A stretch of DNA of 64,000 nucleotides from an uncultured Bacteroidota bacterium (GTDB taxonomy: Bacteria; Bacteroidota; Bacteroidia; Flavobacteriales; Flavobacteriaceae), in assembly GCA_902635895.1 (NCBI GenBank), contig CACPPV010000001.1:1-64000 (forward strand), in the 5' to 3' direction. The notes under the pieces were generated by a model. That model had not been told where the DNA came from. It worked only from the letters and a program-made list of their open reading frames with translations, and made no database searches. Positions 8,254-18,738 of this stretch are shown here, in pieces. Made by a program: the position numbers and the translations under genes. Every line of letters begins with the position of its first letter. Position 1 is the stretch's first letter.

Positions 8254-10764
8254 ATGAGGAAAGTTTTATATCTAATTTTTCTGATAAGTATTGGTTTAAA
8301 CTCTCAAGAGAATTTCGATCTAAATTATTATTTTAATGATAATATAGATTCATTTAATCCAAACATTCCAAAACCAAGTGATTTCTTATTAAAGAAAAAA
8401 GAAGTTGGATCCTCTCATGTTAGTCATGATAGACTTGTCCAATACATGTATGCTCTAGCAAATTCATCAAACAGAATTAGTCTTCAAAAAACAGGTGAAA
8501 CATATGAGGGAAGGCCTTTATTAACATTAACAGTAACATCTGAAAAAAATCAAAAAAATTTAGATCTTATAAGAAATAATCATCTTGATTTTTTAAATTC
8601 TTCCAATGAAAAAAATTCTAATTTCTACAATAGACCTGTTGTAATCTACCAAGGCTATTCAATACACGGAAACGAACCTAGTGGAAGTAATGCCGCTTTA
8701 CTTTACGCATATTATTTAGCAGCTTCAAATAACAAAGAACTATTGGAACAACTTGACCAGTCTATCATTTTATTAGATCCAAGTATGAACCCAGATGGAC
8801 TACAAAGATTTGCTAATTGGGTTAATACAAATAAAAGCGAGTACCTAAATTCTGACAAAAACGATAGAGAGTTCAATGAGCATTGGCCAAAAGGAAGGAC
8901 TAATCATTATTGGTTTGACATGAACAGAGACTGGTTGCCAATTCAATTACCCGAGTCTAAAGCAAGAATAAATACTTTTCATAAATGGCACCCTAATGTT
9001 TTAACAGACCATCATGAAATGGGTACAAATTCAACTTTTTTCTTTCAGCCAGGTGTACCGTCCAGAGTAAACCCTCTAACACCGAAAAAAAATCAAGAAC
9101 TGACCCAAAAAATTGGTCGCTATCATGAAGCAATTTTAAGTAAAAACGGATCACTCTTCTATAGTGAAGAAGATTACGATGATTTTTATTATGGAAAAGG
9201 TTCTACGTTTCCTGATATTAATGGTGGAATTGGAATTTTATTTGAACAAGGTAGTTCTAGAGGACATCTTCAAGAAAGTATAAATGGAGAGATATCATTC
9301 CCTTTTACAATAAAAAACCAATTATTAACTTCACTTTCAACCCTTCAAGCATCAGTAGAATTAAAAAACGAATTATTTGATTATCAACATTCTTTTTTCA
9401 ATAAAGTAAAAAGTAAAAAAAATGAATACATACTTGTTTCCGAAACATATGATATTTCTAAACTTTATCATTTTCATGAAATTTTAAAAAATCATAAAAT
9501 TGAAACTAAGAAATTAAATAAGAACAAAACTATTAATGGAAGAGAATTTAAAACTAAAAACTCGTTCTTAATTCCAACAAATCAAAAGAATTCTAGGCTT
9601 TTAAATGCGATGATAGAAAACAGAACAGAGTTTACTGACAGCCTATTTTATGACATTTCTGCTTGGTCTTTTTTGCACTCATTTAATTTAGACTATACTC
9701 GACTTAATATCTCTGAAAAACTTCAAAATTTAGATTTTCCTAAACCCACTGGAAAAATAAATACAGTAAGTGACTATGCATATGTATTTTCTTGGCACGA
9801 CTATTACACTCCAAAAGCATTGTACAAATTACTAGATAATGGAATTAGAATTAAGGTAGCCACGGAAGAATTTTCAATAAATGAAAATAAATTTAGTTTT
9901 GGTTCAATATTAATTTCTTTAAACAATCAAATTAAAAGTCATTTCGAAATAACTAAACTAGTTAAAGAAATTTCCTCAGAAACAGGCATTGATTTTTATG
10001 GATTTGATTCCAGCAATACTAATGGTATAGATTTGGGAAGTAATAGCTTCAAAATGATTTCAAAACCAAAAATTGGTCTAATAGTTGGAAATGGTGTATC
10101 AAGTTACGACTCGGGAGAAATATGGCATTTGTTAGACACCAGATACGAAATTCCTGTTACAAAGCTAAAGTACTCGGATCTATCAAAAATAGATTTGAAT
10201 AAATACAACACTTTAATCTTTGTTAACGGATCCTATTCTTCAGATAAAAATTATTCCGCTCTTAAAAAATGGATTGAAGATGGGGGAAACTTAATTGGTT
10301 TTAGAAATTCTATCAATTGGCTTCAAAACAATAAATTAATCAATTTGAGTTTTAATCAAAACAAGCCTGAGCCAAAAAATTTAAATTTTAATCAGAAAAA
10401 GAATTTTTACGGAGCTCAACTTACTAGTGGTGCAATTTTTAATGTTGAACTAGATTTAACACACCCAATTAATTACGGATACCACAACAAAAATTTATCG
10501 ATATTTCGAAATACCAACATATACATAAAAAACGATTCCATAGATTTCAATAATCCAATCAAATACTCTAAATACAATACATTAATTAGTGGTTATATTT
10601 CTAAAGAAAATAAAAAATCCATAGTTAATTCAAGGCCATTTGTTTCATTAAAATACAAGAAAGGAAGAATAAATTTATTTACTGATAATACTAACTTCAG
10701 GGCTTTCTGGTACGGAACCAATAAGCTAATGATGAATTCTATATTTTTCTCTAAATTAATGTAA
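8254..10764 (+). CDS. Secreted M14 family zinc carboxypeptidase
   Basis: This 836-aa exported peptidase begins with a signal peptide (MRKVLYLIFLISIGLNSQ). The M14 zinc site is visible as HGNEPSG (H and E) with a later DHHEMG, plus substrate-binding FDMNRDW and a candidate catalytic Glu in LFEQGSSRG. The catalytic domain covers roughly residues 60-370. The remaining 450 residues form a large C-terminal region without a family I can name; it contains a possible glutamine-amidotransferase-like segment (IGLIVGNGVSSYDSGEIWHLLD). It probably digests peptides in the periplasm or outside the cell. Its stop abuts the stop of the convergent hydroxylase gene. Confidence 0.85.
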   Translation: MRKVLYLIFLISIGLNSQENFDLNYYFNDNIDSFNPNIPKPSDFLLKKKEVGSSHVSHDRLVQYMYALANSSNRISLQKTGETYEGRPLLTLTVTSEKNQKNLDLIRNNHLDFLNSSNEKNSNFYNRPVVIYQGYSIHGNEPSGSNAALLYAYYLAASNNKELLEQLDQSIILLDPSMNPDGLQRFANWVNTNKSEYLNSDKNDREFNEHWPKGRTNHYWFDMNRDWLPIQLPESKARINTFHKWHPNVLTDHHEMGTNSTFFFQPGVPSRVNPLTPKKNQELTQKIGRYHEAILSKNGSLFYSEEDYDDFYYGKGSTFPDINGGIGILFEQGSSRGHLQESINGEISFPFTIKNQLLTSLSTLQASVELKNELFDYQHSFFNKVKSKKNEYILVSETYDISKLYHFHEILKNHKIETKKLNKNKTINGREFKTKNSFLIPTNQKNSRLLNAMIENRTEFTDSLFYDISAWSFLHSFNLDYTRLNISEKLQNLDFPKPTGKINTVSDYAYVFSWHDYYTPKALYKLLDNGIRIKVATEEFSINENKFSFGSILISLNNQIKSHFEITKLVKEISSETGIDFYGFDSSNTNGIDLGSNSFKMISKPKIGLIVGNGVSSYDSGEIWHLLDTRYEIPVTKLKYSDLSKIDLNKYNTLIFVNGSYSSDKNYSALKKWIEDGGNLIGFRNSINWLQNNKLINLSFNQNKPEPKNLNFNQKKNFYGAQLTSGAIFNVELDLTHPINYGYHNKNLSIFRNTNIYIKNDSIDFNNPIKYSKYNTLISGYISKENKKSIVNSRPFVSLKYKKGRINLFTDNTNFRAFWYGTNKLMMNSIFFSKLM

Positions 10765-11589
10765 TTAAATATTCGTCGGAGGTTTTGACTTTTCAAAAGG
10801 TCTTAAAAGCAATTTTTTAATACTCTCGTTATCTTTTTCGTTAAAGAAAGTATCTACACCATATATAATTTTAGATGGATTTAAACTTCTGAAAGTTCCT
10901 AGTATTCTATCCCAAATTGAAAAAATATTTCCATAATTTGAATCTGTGTAAGGCATAACATAATGATGATGAACCTTATGCATGTTAGGAGTAACTATTA
11001 TGTAACTTAAATACTTATCTAGTAGAGGGTTTATATTAATATTTGCATGATTAAATTGTGACAAGACAACAGAAAGAGATTGATAGAGAAAAACTAAGCC
11101 CATATTAGCTCCTAAAATAGCTACACCAAAAAGAGTAAAAAGGTATCTAATTACACTTTCAAATGGATGGTGTCTATTTGCAGTGGTCGTATCAACTTTA
11201 TGGTCAGAGTGATGAACTAAATGTATTTTCCATAAAAATTTTACCTTATGTTGAACATAATGTGGTAGGTATGCTCCTATAAAATCTAGTAAGAAAAGAC
11301 CTAAAATTAAGTATATTGAAATGGATAAATCTAAATAATTAAGTAATCCAAAATTGTTTAGAACAACATAATCTGAGATGAACAACAATAAAAAAGCCAA
11401 AGAAAAATTAACTAGAATCGTTGTTAAAGTGAAAAAAAAATTCGGAATAGCATGTCTAAGTTTTTTATAATCAAACTTAAAAAGAGGAATTATAGATTCA
11501 ACAGACCAAAAAAATGTAATTCCTCCAACCAAAATTATTGACCTTTGCAGGGATGTAATATTTTCGAAAAAAATAATTAACTCTTGCAT
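10765..11589 (-). CDS. Sterol desaturase / fatty acid hydroxylase family membrane protein
   Basis: This 274-aa integral membrane di-iron protein has the family histidine boxes HYVQHK, HLVHHSD, NRHHPFE and HKVHHH, separated by hydrophobic helices. Members hydroxylate or desaturate lipids such as fatty acids, carotenoids or sterols; the substrate here is unknown. The ORF track starts at a TTG (11610), but an ATG seven codons later (MQELIIFFENITS) is more likely, so I place the start at 11589. It is divergent from the thioredoxin-like gene. Confidence 0.85.
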   Translation of the reverse strand: MQELIIFFENITSLQRSIILVGGITFFWSVESIIPLFKFDYKKLRHAIPNFFFTLTTILVNFSLAFLLLFISDYVVLNNFGLLNYLDLSISIYLILGLFLLDFIGAYLPHYVQHKVKFLWKIHLVHHSDHKVDTTTANRHHPFESVIRYLFTLFGVAILGANMGLVFLYQSLSVVLSQFNHANININPLLDKYLSYIIVTPNMHKVHHHYVMPYTDSNYGNIFSIWDRILGTFRSLNPSKIIYGVDTFFNEKDNESIKKLLLRPFEKSKPPTNI

Positions 11590-11658
11590 ATTTATATATT
11601 GATCAATCAAATTTTGTGCAATTTATATAAAATAGAATTAAATTTGAAAAAAAAGTAA

Positions 11659-12216
11659 ATGGCAAGAACACCCTCTACAATGGTTCCTTTAGGATTTAAG
11701 GCTCCAAAATTTAAATTATATGATGTTATTTCTGAAAAAATTTTAAAATCTGAAGAGTTATTTGGATCTAAGGCTACTCTTTTAATGTTTATTTGCAATC
11801 ACTGTCCTTTCGTAAAATATGTAAACAAACAAATTGTTGAAATTTCAAAATTATATTCAAGTTCTAAAATAAAGTTTATTGCTATTTCAAGTAATGATGT
11901 AATAAGCTATCCTGAGGATTCCCCTGAACTTATGAAAGAAGTAGCAAAAACAGAAGGATACTCATTTCCTTATCTTTATGATGAAACTCAAGAAGTTGCC
12001 AAAAGCTATGACGCAGCATGTACACCTGATTTTTTTGTTTTTGACCACAATCATAAATTAGTATATAGAGGACAACTAGATGATTCCAGACCAGGAAATG
12101 ATATTCCAATAACAGGTAAAGATATTAAGGAAGTTTTTGACTCAATTTTAAATTCCAGAACAATTTCAACACTTCAAAAACCAAGTATTGGATGTAATAT
12201 AAAATGGAAAAATTAA
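11659..12216 (+). CDS. Thioredoxin-fold (AhpC/TSA-type redoxin) protein
   Basis: The 185-aa cytoplasmic protein has no signal peptide. It contains [16 protein letters not shown] with a CNHC redox motif near residue 50, followed by [25 protein letters not shown], which carries the cis-Pro and a further Cys of peroxiredoxin-like thioredoxin folds. It probably reduces peroxides or disulphides; the partner is unknown. The stop codon overlaps that of the convergent isomerase gene (TTAA shared by both strands). Confidence 0.85.
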   Translation: MARTPSTMVPLGFKAPKFKLYDVISEKILKSEELFGSKATLLMFICNHCPFVKYVNKQIVEISKLYSSSKIKFIAISSNDVISYPEDSPELMKEVAKTEGYSFPYLYDETQEVAKSYDAACTPDFFVFDHNHKLVYRGQLDDSRPGNDIPITGKDIKEVFDSILNSRTISTLQKPSIGCNIKWKN

Positions 12217-13136
12217 AGTAATTCTACTTCAAAAATCAGTGTTGCATTTGGAGGTATTACACCACCAGCACCAGCTTCACCATATGCTAAACTTGAGGGT
12301 ATGATAAATTTTGCCTTATCTCCTTTACTTAAAAGTAATATTCCTTCATCCCATCCAGAAATAACTTGTCCAATTCCAACTGAAAATTCGATTGGCTGAT
12401 TTCTTTTGTATGAAGAATCAAATACTGTCTGATCAGTTAACATGCCTTTGTAATGAACTTTTACTTTATCTCCTGAGTTAGGTTTATCACCTTCTCCTTT
12501 TTGTAAAATTTTGTATCTAAGTCCTGAGTCAGTAACTTCATATCCTTGTGATAACTTTTCTATTAATTGTTTTTCTTTTTCAATTGCTGCTAAAATTTCT
12601 TTTTCTTTTTTTTCTTTAAATGAATTAAAATTATCGACTGCATTCCATTTTTCAGCTTCTTTTCCAATTCTTTGAATAGAACATGACTCAATGATATCGT
12701 TTTGTTCAATTTCATCAACTATGTTCTGTCCTTCAACAACCTGACCAAAAACAGAGTGTTTGTTATCAAGCCAGGGAGTTGGAACATGAGTTATAAAAAA
12801 TTGACTACCATTTGTTGAAACACCAGAATTTGCCATAGATAGTACACCTGGTTTATCGTGCTTTAGTTCAGGATGAAATTCATCATCAAACTTATAACCT
12901 GGATCTCCAGTACCAGTTCCTAGTGGACAACCCGTTTGAATCATAAAATCAGGAATTACACGGTGAAATTTCAAACCATCATAATATGGTGTTTTATTGC
13001 TTTTATGATTGTTTTTTATATCTCCCTCACTAAGACCTATAAAATTTGCTACGGTTCCTGGAACTTTATCGTGATGTAGAAAAATAATGATATCTCCTTT
13101 AGTGGTTGAAATTTTTGCGTATAAACCTTCCTTCAT
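12213..13136 (-). CDS. Dual-domain peptidyl-prolyl isomerase: cyclophilin-FKBP fusion
   Basis: This 307-aa protein joins two unrelated proline isomerase folds. Residues 1-160 are a cyclophilin ([39 protein letters not shown]). Residues 165-200 are a charged, probably helical linker ([22 protein letters not shown]). Residues 205-307 are an FKBP domain ([64 protein letters not shown]). No signal peptide is present, so it should help protein folding in the cytoplasm. Dual-family immunophilins are known from Flavobacteriia and apicomplexans. The start MKEGLYAK fits a cyclophilin first strand. Confidence 0.93.
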   Translation of the reverse strand: MKEGLYAKISTTKGDIIIFLHHDKVPGTVANFIGLSEGDIKNNHKSNKTPYYDGLKFHRVIPDFMIQTGCPLGTGTGDPGYKFDDEFHPELKHDKPGVLSMANSGVSTNGSQFFITHVPTPWLDNKHSVFGQVVEGQNIVDEIEQNDIIESCSIQRIGKEAEKWNAVDNFNSFKEKKEKEILAAIEKEKQLIEKLSQGYEVTDSGLRYKILQKGEGDKPNSGDKVKVHYKGMLTDQTVFDSSYKRNQPIEFSVGIGQVISGWDEGILLLSKGDKAKFIIPSSLAYGEAGAGGVIPPNATLIFEVELL

Positions 13137-13198
13137 TTTTTATATTTTCAATTGAGTGCCGCAAGATAATTGAAAGTTTTTAAATTATTGTAAATAAT

Positions 13199-15388
13199 TT
13201 AATTTGAAATATCACTAATAAACTTTAATCTGTAAATTCTTAGATCTGATTCTTCAAATTCATCACCAAATTCATCAATAGCAATATTAATGTCATCAGA
13301 TTCAGTTTCAATGAAAAAATCATACAAATCATCTTGTTGATCTTCATCAAAATAATCATCTATAACATAATCAATGTTTAATTTAGTTCCGGAGAATACT
13401 ATGGTTTCAAGTTCTTTGATTAGTTCGTCTAGCTCCAAGTTCTTGTTTTCAGCTATATCATCAAGAGGTATTTTTCTGTCAATACTTTGTATTAAAAACA
13501 TTTTCAAAGATGAGTTTAAACCGCTTGTTTTAATTACTAAATCTTCAGGTCGAGTAATGTTATACTCCTCAACATAATCTGAAATAATTTTTATAAACGA
13601 AAGTCCAAACTTTTTAGCTTTACCCTCACCCACACCATTTATATTTTTCAATTCTTCAATTGTTAGTGGATATTTTATTGACATCTCCTCTATTGAAGAT
13701 TCTTGAAAAATTACATAAGGAGGTATGTTTTTAGACTTGGCAAGTTCCTTTCTTTCTGCGATTAAAATTTTAAATAATACTTTATCGTTTGATGATTTAA
13801 TTTTAGAATTAGTTGATAATTCTGTTAAAGCTTCATATTTATGATTTTCAGAAATGTAAAAATCAGTTGGATTATTAAGATATTTTTCTGATATCTTATT
13901 TAATTTAATGACTCCATAAGTTTCAATATTTTTTGAAATCAAACCATGAACTAACATGTGTCTTATTAAAGAATTCCAAAAAATTGAACTATTTTCTTTT
14001 CCACAACCAAAAAGACTGTTTTCTTTTACATCATGAGAGCGGAGTAAATTATTTTCCTTTCCAACCAAATAAGAAATTAAATCCTTTGATCTGTACTGCT
14101 CTTTTGTGTTTTTAATTAAATGTAAAACTTTACAAACATCTTCATTAACCTTTTTTTTTGGCTTAGGATTTTTCATGTTATCATCCATATTAGCTCCCTC
14201 ACCATTAAGTTCATCAAACTCTTCACCAAAGTAATTTAATATGAATTTTCTTCTAGACATTGAAGTTTCAGCATAAGCTGCAATTTCATCAAGCAAAGCA
14301 TAGCTTTGTTCTTGTTCGGCAACTGGTTTACCAGCCATGAACTTTTCAAGTTTTTCAATGTCTTTATGGTTGTAAAATGTCAAGCAATGTCCCTCACCAC
14401 CATCTCTACCAGCTCTTCCAGTTTCTTGGTAATAGCTCTCCAAACTTTTTGGAATATCGTGATGAATAACATATCTAACATCAGGTTTATCAATTCCCAT
14501 CCCAAAAGCAATAGTTGCAACAATTACATCACACTCTTCCATTAAAAACATGTCCTGATTTTTAACTCTAACTTTAGAATCCAGTCCTGCATGATATGGA
14601 AGCGCATTTATATTATTAATTTGTAAAACTTGTGCTAACTCATTGACATTTTTCCTAGACAAACAATATATTATACCCGATTTGCCTTCTCTTTGCTTTA
14701 TGAAAGAGATAATGTCCTTGTTAACATTTTCAGTTTTCTGTCTGACTTCATAAAATAAATTCGGTCTATTGAAAGATGATTTGTAGACTTTAGCATCTTT
14801 AATTCCAAGATTTTTAATTATGTCGTCTTGAACTTTATTAGTTGCTGTTGCTGTTAAAGCAATAATTGGGATATTATCATTAATACGATTTAAAATAGAT
14901 TTTAAGTTTCTGTATTCAGGTCTAAAGTCATGTCCCCACTCTGAAATACAATGCGCTTCATCGACCGCTAAGAACGAAATATTTATTTTGCTCAAGAATT
15001 GAATATATTCTTCTTTTGCCAGTGATTCTGGGGCAACATATAAAAGCTTAGTGATACCATTAGAAACATCACTTTTTACCTTTTCAACTTGAGAATTATT
15101 TAATGATGAATTTAATACATGGGCTACACTATCATTTGAAGATATTCCTCTAATTACGTCAACTTGATTTTTCATTAATGCAATTAATGGAGATACTACC
15201 AGAGCAGTACCACTTGATAACAAAGCTGGTAATTGAAAACAAAGAGATTTACCAGCCCCTGTAGGCATAATAACCATTAAGTTATTTCTTTCAAGAAGTG
15301 AAGTAATTATTAATTTTTGATCACTTTTAAAATCTGAAAATCCGAATAAAGACTTTAATTCTTTATTTAAGTCTATCTTAAGCGACAT
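13199..15388 (-). CDS. recQ: ATP-dependent DNA helicase RecQ
   Basis: This 3'-5' helicase acts in recombination repair and fork restart. The 729-aa protein has Walker A MPTGAGKS, DEAH box VDEAHCISEWGHDFRPEY, motif III LTATAT, motif V VATIAFGMGIDKPDVR and motif VI QETGRAGRDG. An RQC winged-helix region and an HRDC domain (about residues 530-610) follow, then an acidic C-terminal tail. The four cysteines that bind zinc in E. coli RecQ are absent: the region after SMSRRKFILNYFGEEFDELNGEGANMDDN has none. It is divergent from kdsD. Confidence 0.95.
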   Translation of the reverse strand: MSLKIDLNKELKSLFGFSDFKSDQKLIITSLLERNNLMVIMPTGAGKSLCFQLPALLSSGTALVVSPLIALMKNQVDVIRGISSNDSVAHVLNSSLNNSQVEKVKSDVSNGITKLLYVAPESLAKEEYIQFLSKINISFLAVDEAHCISEWGHDFRPEYRNLKSILNRINDNIPIIALTATATNKVQDDIIKNLGIKDAKVYKSSFNRPNLFYEVRQKTENVNKDIISFIKQREGKSGIIYCLSRKNVNELAQVLQINNINALPYHAGLDSKVRVKNQDMFLMEECDVIVATIAFGMGIDKPDVRYVIHHDIPKSLESYYQETGRAGRDGGEGHCLTFYNHKDIEKLEKFMAGKPVAEQEQSYALLDEIAAYAETSMSRRKFILNYFGEEFDELNGEGANMDDNMKNPKPKKKVNEDVCKVLHLIKNTKEQYRSKDLISYLVGKENNLLRSHDVKENSLFGCGKENSSIFWNSLIRHMLVHGLISKNIETYGVIKLNKISEKYLNNPTDFYISENHKYEALTELSTNSKIKSSNDKVLFKILIAERKELAKSKNIPPYVIFQESSIEEMSIKYPLTIEELKNINGVGEGKAKKFGLSFIKIISDYVEEYNITRPEDLVIKTSGLNSSLKMFLIQSIDRKIPLDDIAENKNLELDELIKELETIVFSGTKLNIDYVIDDYFDEDQQDDLYDFFIETESDDINIAIDEFGDEFEESDLRIYRLKFISDISN

Positions 15389-15412
15389 TAAAATACATAA
15401 AGAGGTATTTTG

Positions 15413-15420
15413 TACCTTTG
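15413..15420 (+). promoter_or_regulatory. -7 promoter element (kdsD-tatC-lptB)
   Basis: TACCTTTG is an exact TANNTTTG match in the recQ/kdsD divergent gap, 43 nt upstream of the kdsD TTG start. It would drive the three-gene envelope operon. Confidence 0.5.
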
Positions 15421-15463
15421 TTATTTAAATATAACATTTTAAAGAGTATTATAAAAAACTAAT

Positions 15464-16429
15464 TTGAATACAAACAAAAATATAGTTGAAATAGCAAAAG
15501 ACAGTTTTGAAAATCAAGGCAAGTCAATATTGTCTTTAGGTCAATATCTTACAAAAGATTTCGAAGATACTGTCAATACAATTCACTCATCATCTGGAAG
15601 AGTAATAGTTAGTGGTATTGGCAAGAGTGCAATAATTGGGATGAAAATTGTTGCTACATTAAACTCAACTGGAACACCGGCTATTTTTATGCATGCAGCT
15701 GAGGCAATTCATGGTGACCTTGGGGTTGTACAAAATAATGATACAGTTATTTTAATTTCAAAGAGTGGCAATACACCAGAAATAAAGAATCTAGTACCTT
15801 TTTTAAAAGAAAGATCTATATGTCTGGTTTCAATAACTTCAAATTCAAGTTCATTTCTAGCTAAAAATTCAAATTTTTTTCTAAGTTGTTACATTGAAAA
15901 AGAAGCTTGTTTAAATAATTTAGCTCCAACAACAAGTACAACAGCTCAGTTAGTTATTGGAGATGCACTGGCAATATGCCTTTCCAACTTAAATGGCTTT
16001 AGTCCAAACGATTTTGCTAAACATCACCCGGGAGGAATGCTTGGAAAAAAATTATTTTTAAAAGTTTCTGAAATTATAGATAAAAATTTAAAACCTGAAC
16101 TTTCAGAAAATGATGATTTTAAAACAGTTATTGATGTTATATCTAAAAATTTATTGGGTGCTGCAGTAGTGACTTTAAATAAGAAAGCTATTGGTATAAT
16201 AACGGACGGAGATATCAGAAGAGTTTTTTCAAAAAATCATAATATCGAACATTTCAATGCCAAAAATTTAATGTCATTAAATCCTCAAAAAATATCCTCT
16301 GACACTCTTGCCTCAAAAGCATTAGAAATAATGAATGAACATAAAATCACTCAACTAGTTGTTGAAGATGACAATAAGTATATGGGTCTTATACATATGC
16401 ACAATATAATAAATGAAGGACTAGCTTAA
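15464..16429 (+). CDS. kdsD: Arabinose-5-phosphate isomerase (KdsD/KpsF)
   Basis: It interconverts ribulose-5-phosphate and arabinose-5-phosphate, the first step towards KDO for lipopolysaccharide. The 321-aa protein has an SIS domain (SGIGKSAIIGMKIVATLNSTGTPAIFMHAAEAIHGDLG, ILISKSGNTPEIK, HHPGGMLGKKLF) followed by two CBS domains (about residues 205-320). The start is TTG at 15464; the first in-frame ATG lies inside the SIS fold, so TTG is required. The stop TAATG shares one base with the tatC start, which indicates translational coupling. Confidence 0.94.
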   Translation: MNTNKNIVEIAKDSFENQGKSILSLGQYLTKDFEDTVNTIHSSSGRVIVSGIGKSAIIGMKIVATLNSTGTPAIFMHAAEAIHGDLGVVQNNDTVILISKSGNTPEIKNLVPFLKERSICLVSITSNSSSFLAKNSNFFLSCYIEKEACLNNLAPTTSTTAQLVIGDALAICLSNLNGFSPNDFAKHHPGGMLGKKLFLKVSEIIDKNLKPELSENDDFKTVIDVISKNLLGAAVVTLNKKAIGIITDGDIRRVFSKNHNIEHFNAKNLMSLNPQKISSDTLASKALEIMNEHKITQLVVEDDNKYMGLIHMHNIINEGLA

Positions 16430-17247
16430 TGGATAAAAATGTAAAGGAAGAAATGTCTTTTCTTGACCATCTTGAAGATTTGAGATGGCATCTTATAAGA
16501 TCTGTTTTTGCCGTTCTTATTACCGGATCAGTAGCATTCATTGCTAAAGATTTTATTTTTGATCAAGTTTTATTTGGTCCAAAAAAAATTGATTTTTTCA
16601 CTTATGAGGTATTATGTAATATTTCAAATTTCCTTGGATTTGATGATAGCTTTTGCATAAATGAAATGCCATTTAGAATTCAAAGCAGAACTATGTCTGG
16701 TCAATTTTCAGCTCATATATGGATGTCTATAACTGCTGGTTTTATACTTTCTTTTCCCTACGTAATTTATCAATTTTGGAGCTTTATTAGTCCAGGACTT
16801 TATGAAAATGAAAAAAGTAATGCAAAAGGATTTATATCTATATCTTCTTTTCTTTTTTTTCTGGGTGTCCTTTTTGGCTACTATGTTGTGACTCCACTTT
16901 CAATAAATTTTCTAGGTTCATATAGTGTTAGCAATGAAATTTTTAATGATTTCGATTTGGATAGTTATGTAGGCTTGGTAAGAGCCTCTGTAATAGCTTC
17001 TGGTTTAATTTTTGAACTTCCAATTATAGTTTATTTTTTAACTAAAGTTGGACTCATTACACCTGAAATGATGATAAAATATAGGAAATTCGCTCTTATA
17101 ATAGTTTTAACTTTTTCAGCAATCATAACACCACCTGATGTAGCTAGTCAAATAATCGTCGCTATACCAATTGTTGTTCTTTACCAAATAAGTATTTATA
17201 TATCTAAATTTGTTATAAATAAAGAAAATAAAGCCTTGAAAAAATGA
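16429..17247 (+). CDS. tatC: Twin-arginine translocase subunit TatC
   Basis: TatC binds twin-arginine signal peptides and is the core of the Tat export channel. The 272-aa protein has the N-terminal signature [17 protein letters not shown], the P1 loop [21 protein letters not shown] and six hydrophobic segments. It contains a longer insert between helices 1 and 2 ([20 protein letters not shown]...), common in Bacteroidota. It overlaps lptB by 4 nt (ATGA). Confidence 0.95.
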   Translation: MDKNVKEEMSFLDHLEDLRWHLIRSVFAVLITGSVAFIAKDFIFDQVLFGPKKIDFFTYEVLCNISNFLGFDDSFCINEMPFRIQSRTMSGQFSAHIWMSITAGFILSFPYVIYQFWSFISPGLYENEKSNAKGFISISSFLFFLGVLFGYYVVTPLSINFLGSYSVSNEIFNDFDLDSYVGLVRASVIASGLIFELPIIVYFLTKVGLITPEMMIKYRKFALIIVLTFSAIITPPDVASQIIVAIPIVVLYQISIYISKFVINKENKALKK

Positions 17248-17990
17248 AATTAATTGCTGAGGGTATATATAAGTCCTATAAAGGAAGAAGGGTTGTTAAT
17301 GAAATTTCTATTGAAGTTAATAAAGGAGAAATTGTTGGATTACTAGGACCAAATGGTGCTGGAAAAACAACAAGTTTTTATATGATAGTTGGTTTAATAA
17401 AACCAGATGGGGGTAAAATCTCACTAAACAACAACGACATAACAAAATTTCCTATGTATTTAAGAGCTCAAAACGGTATAGGATATCTAGCTCAAGAAGC
17501 TTCTGTTTTTAGAAAACTTTCCATAGAAGATAATATAAAGGCAGTATTAGAACTTACTAATCTTTCAAAAGAAGAACAAAATTTAAAATTAGAATCATTA
17601 TTAGATGAATTTCAACTCCAAAAAATACGTACAAGTAGAGGAGATTTACTTTCTGGTGGAGAAAGAAGGAGGACTGAAATAGCAAGAGCTTTAGCTACTG
17701 ATCCAAAATTTGTATTACTTGACGAACCCTTTGCCGGAGTTGATCCAATAGCCGTTGAGGATATCCAAAAAATAATATTTCATCTTAAAAAAAGAAAAAT
17801 AGGAATACTCATAACGGATCATAATGTTCAAGAAACATTAGCAATAACTGACAGAACCTACTTAATGTTTGAAGGTAATATTTTAAAATCTGGTAAACCT
17901 GAAGATTTAGCTAAAGACGAACTAGTTAGAAAAGTTTATTTAGGACAAAACTTTGAGTTTAGAAAGAAAAAACTAGAATACAAATCTTAA
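17244..17990 (+). CDS. lptB: LPS export ABC transporter ATPase LptB
   Basis: This is the cytosolic ATPase of the Lpt bridge that extracts lipopolysaccharide from the inner membrane. The 248-aa protein has Walker [10 protein letters not shown], the LptB-type Q-loop region [16 protein letters not shown], signature [16 protein letters not shown], Walker [14 protein letters not shown] and switch ITDHNV. It closes the kdsD-tatC-lptB operon, placing KDO precursor supply and LPS export together. Its last 18 nt overlap the convergent pssA gene. Confidence 0.95.
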   Translation: MKLIAEGIYKSYKGRRVVNEISIEVNKGEIVGLLGPNGAGKTTSFYMIVGLIKPDGGKISLNNNDITKFPMYLRAQNGIGYLAQEASVFRKLSIEDNIKAVLELTNLSKEEQNLKLESLLDEFQLQKIRTSRGDLLSGGERRRTEIARALATDPKFVLLDEPFAGVDPIAVEDIQKIIFHLKKRKIGILITDHNVQETLAITDRTYLMFEGNILKSGKPEDLAKDELVRKVYLGQNFEFRKKKLEYKS

Positions 17991-18677
17991 AAGATTTAAT
18001 AAAATATACAAAATTATAATTATAGGCATTGAAGCTAATCCAAAAAAAGCCAATAAAATAATTGAGCATATTATCAATATTAACAACAATTTATTTTCTT
18101 TAAAATTCAAGTTAGTCAACTTAAGTGAAATCATTTTATGACTTGATATTAGCATGTAAGATGAAAAACAAACTATAATAAAAAGAAAATAAATATTTTC
18201 AAACAAATCGATTAAATTAAATCGTTCTATAAAAAACGGTAAAAACACTATAAAAACAGCGTTAGCTGGAGTCGGTAGACCTTTGAATTCGTTAGAATAT
18301 TCAGCAATATTGAACTTTGCTAGCCTGTAGGAGGAAGCAATCGCTATTAAAAATGCAAAATAAGGAAGATTACTTATTATAATATTTGAAGAATTCTCAG
18401 TCACATAAGTTGAATTTCCAATAAAATTCATTATGACAACTGAAGATGTTAAACCAAAAGTTACCAAATCAGATAGAGAATCAAGTTGAATCCCCAATGA
18501 GGAGTCAATCTTTAATAGTCTTGCAAAAAATCCATCAAAAAAATCACAAACCAATCCTACAGAAACTAAAATAGCTAAAGTTTCAAAATCTCCAATAATT
18601 CCAAATACAACAGCAACACAACCTACAAAAAGGTTAGTAAGTGTAAAAAAATTTGGTAAAAACTTTAAAAGATTCAC
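17973..18677 (-). CDS. pssA: CDP-diacylglycerol--serine O-phosphatidyltransferase
   Basis: This inner-membrane enzyme makes phosphatidylserine from CDP-diacylglycerol and serine, leading to phosphatidylethanolamine. The CDP-alcohol phosphotransferase motif DG-x2-AR-x8-G-x3-D-x3-D is exact: [23 protein letters not shown]. Several hydrophobic helices follow in the 234-aa protein. The start is GTG at 18677 ([19 protein letters not shown]). Its 3' end overlaps the end of lptB by 18 nt on the other strand. Confidence 0.93.
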   Translation of the reverse strand: MNLLKFLPNFFTLTNLFVGCVAVVFGIIGDFETLAILVSVGLVCDFFDGFFARLLKIDSSLGIQLDSLSDLVTFGLTSSVVIMNFIGNSTYVTENSSNIIISNLPYFAFLIAIASSYRLAKFNIAEYSNEFKGLPTPANAVFIVFLPFFIERFNLIDLFENIYFLFIIVCFSSYMLISSHKMISLKLTNLNFKENKLLLILIICSIILLAFFGLASMPIIIILYILLNLLRFVF

Positions 18678-18738
18678 TATGCTAAATTAGTCATTTTTAA
18701 ACAACAGGTTTTGTGTTAAATAGAATTTAGTTTATACC

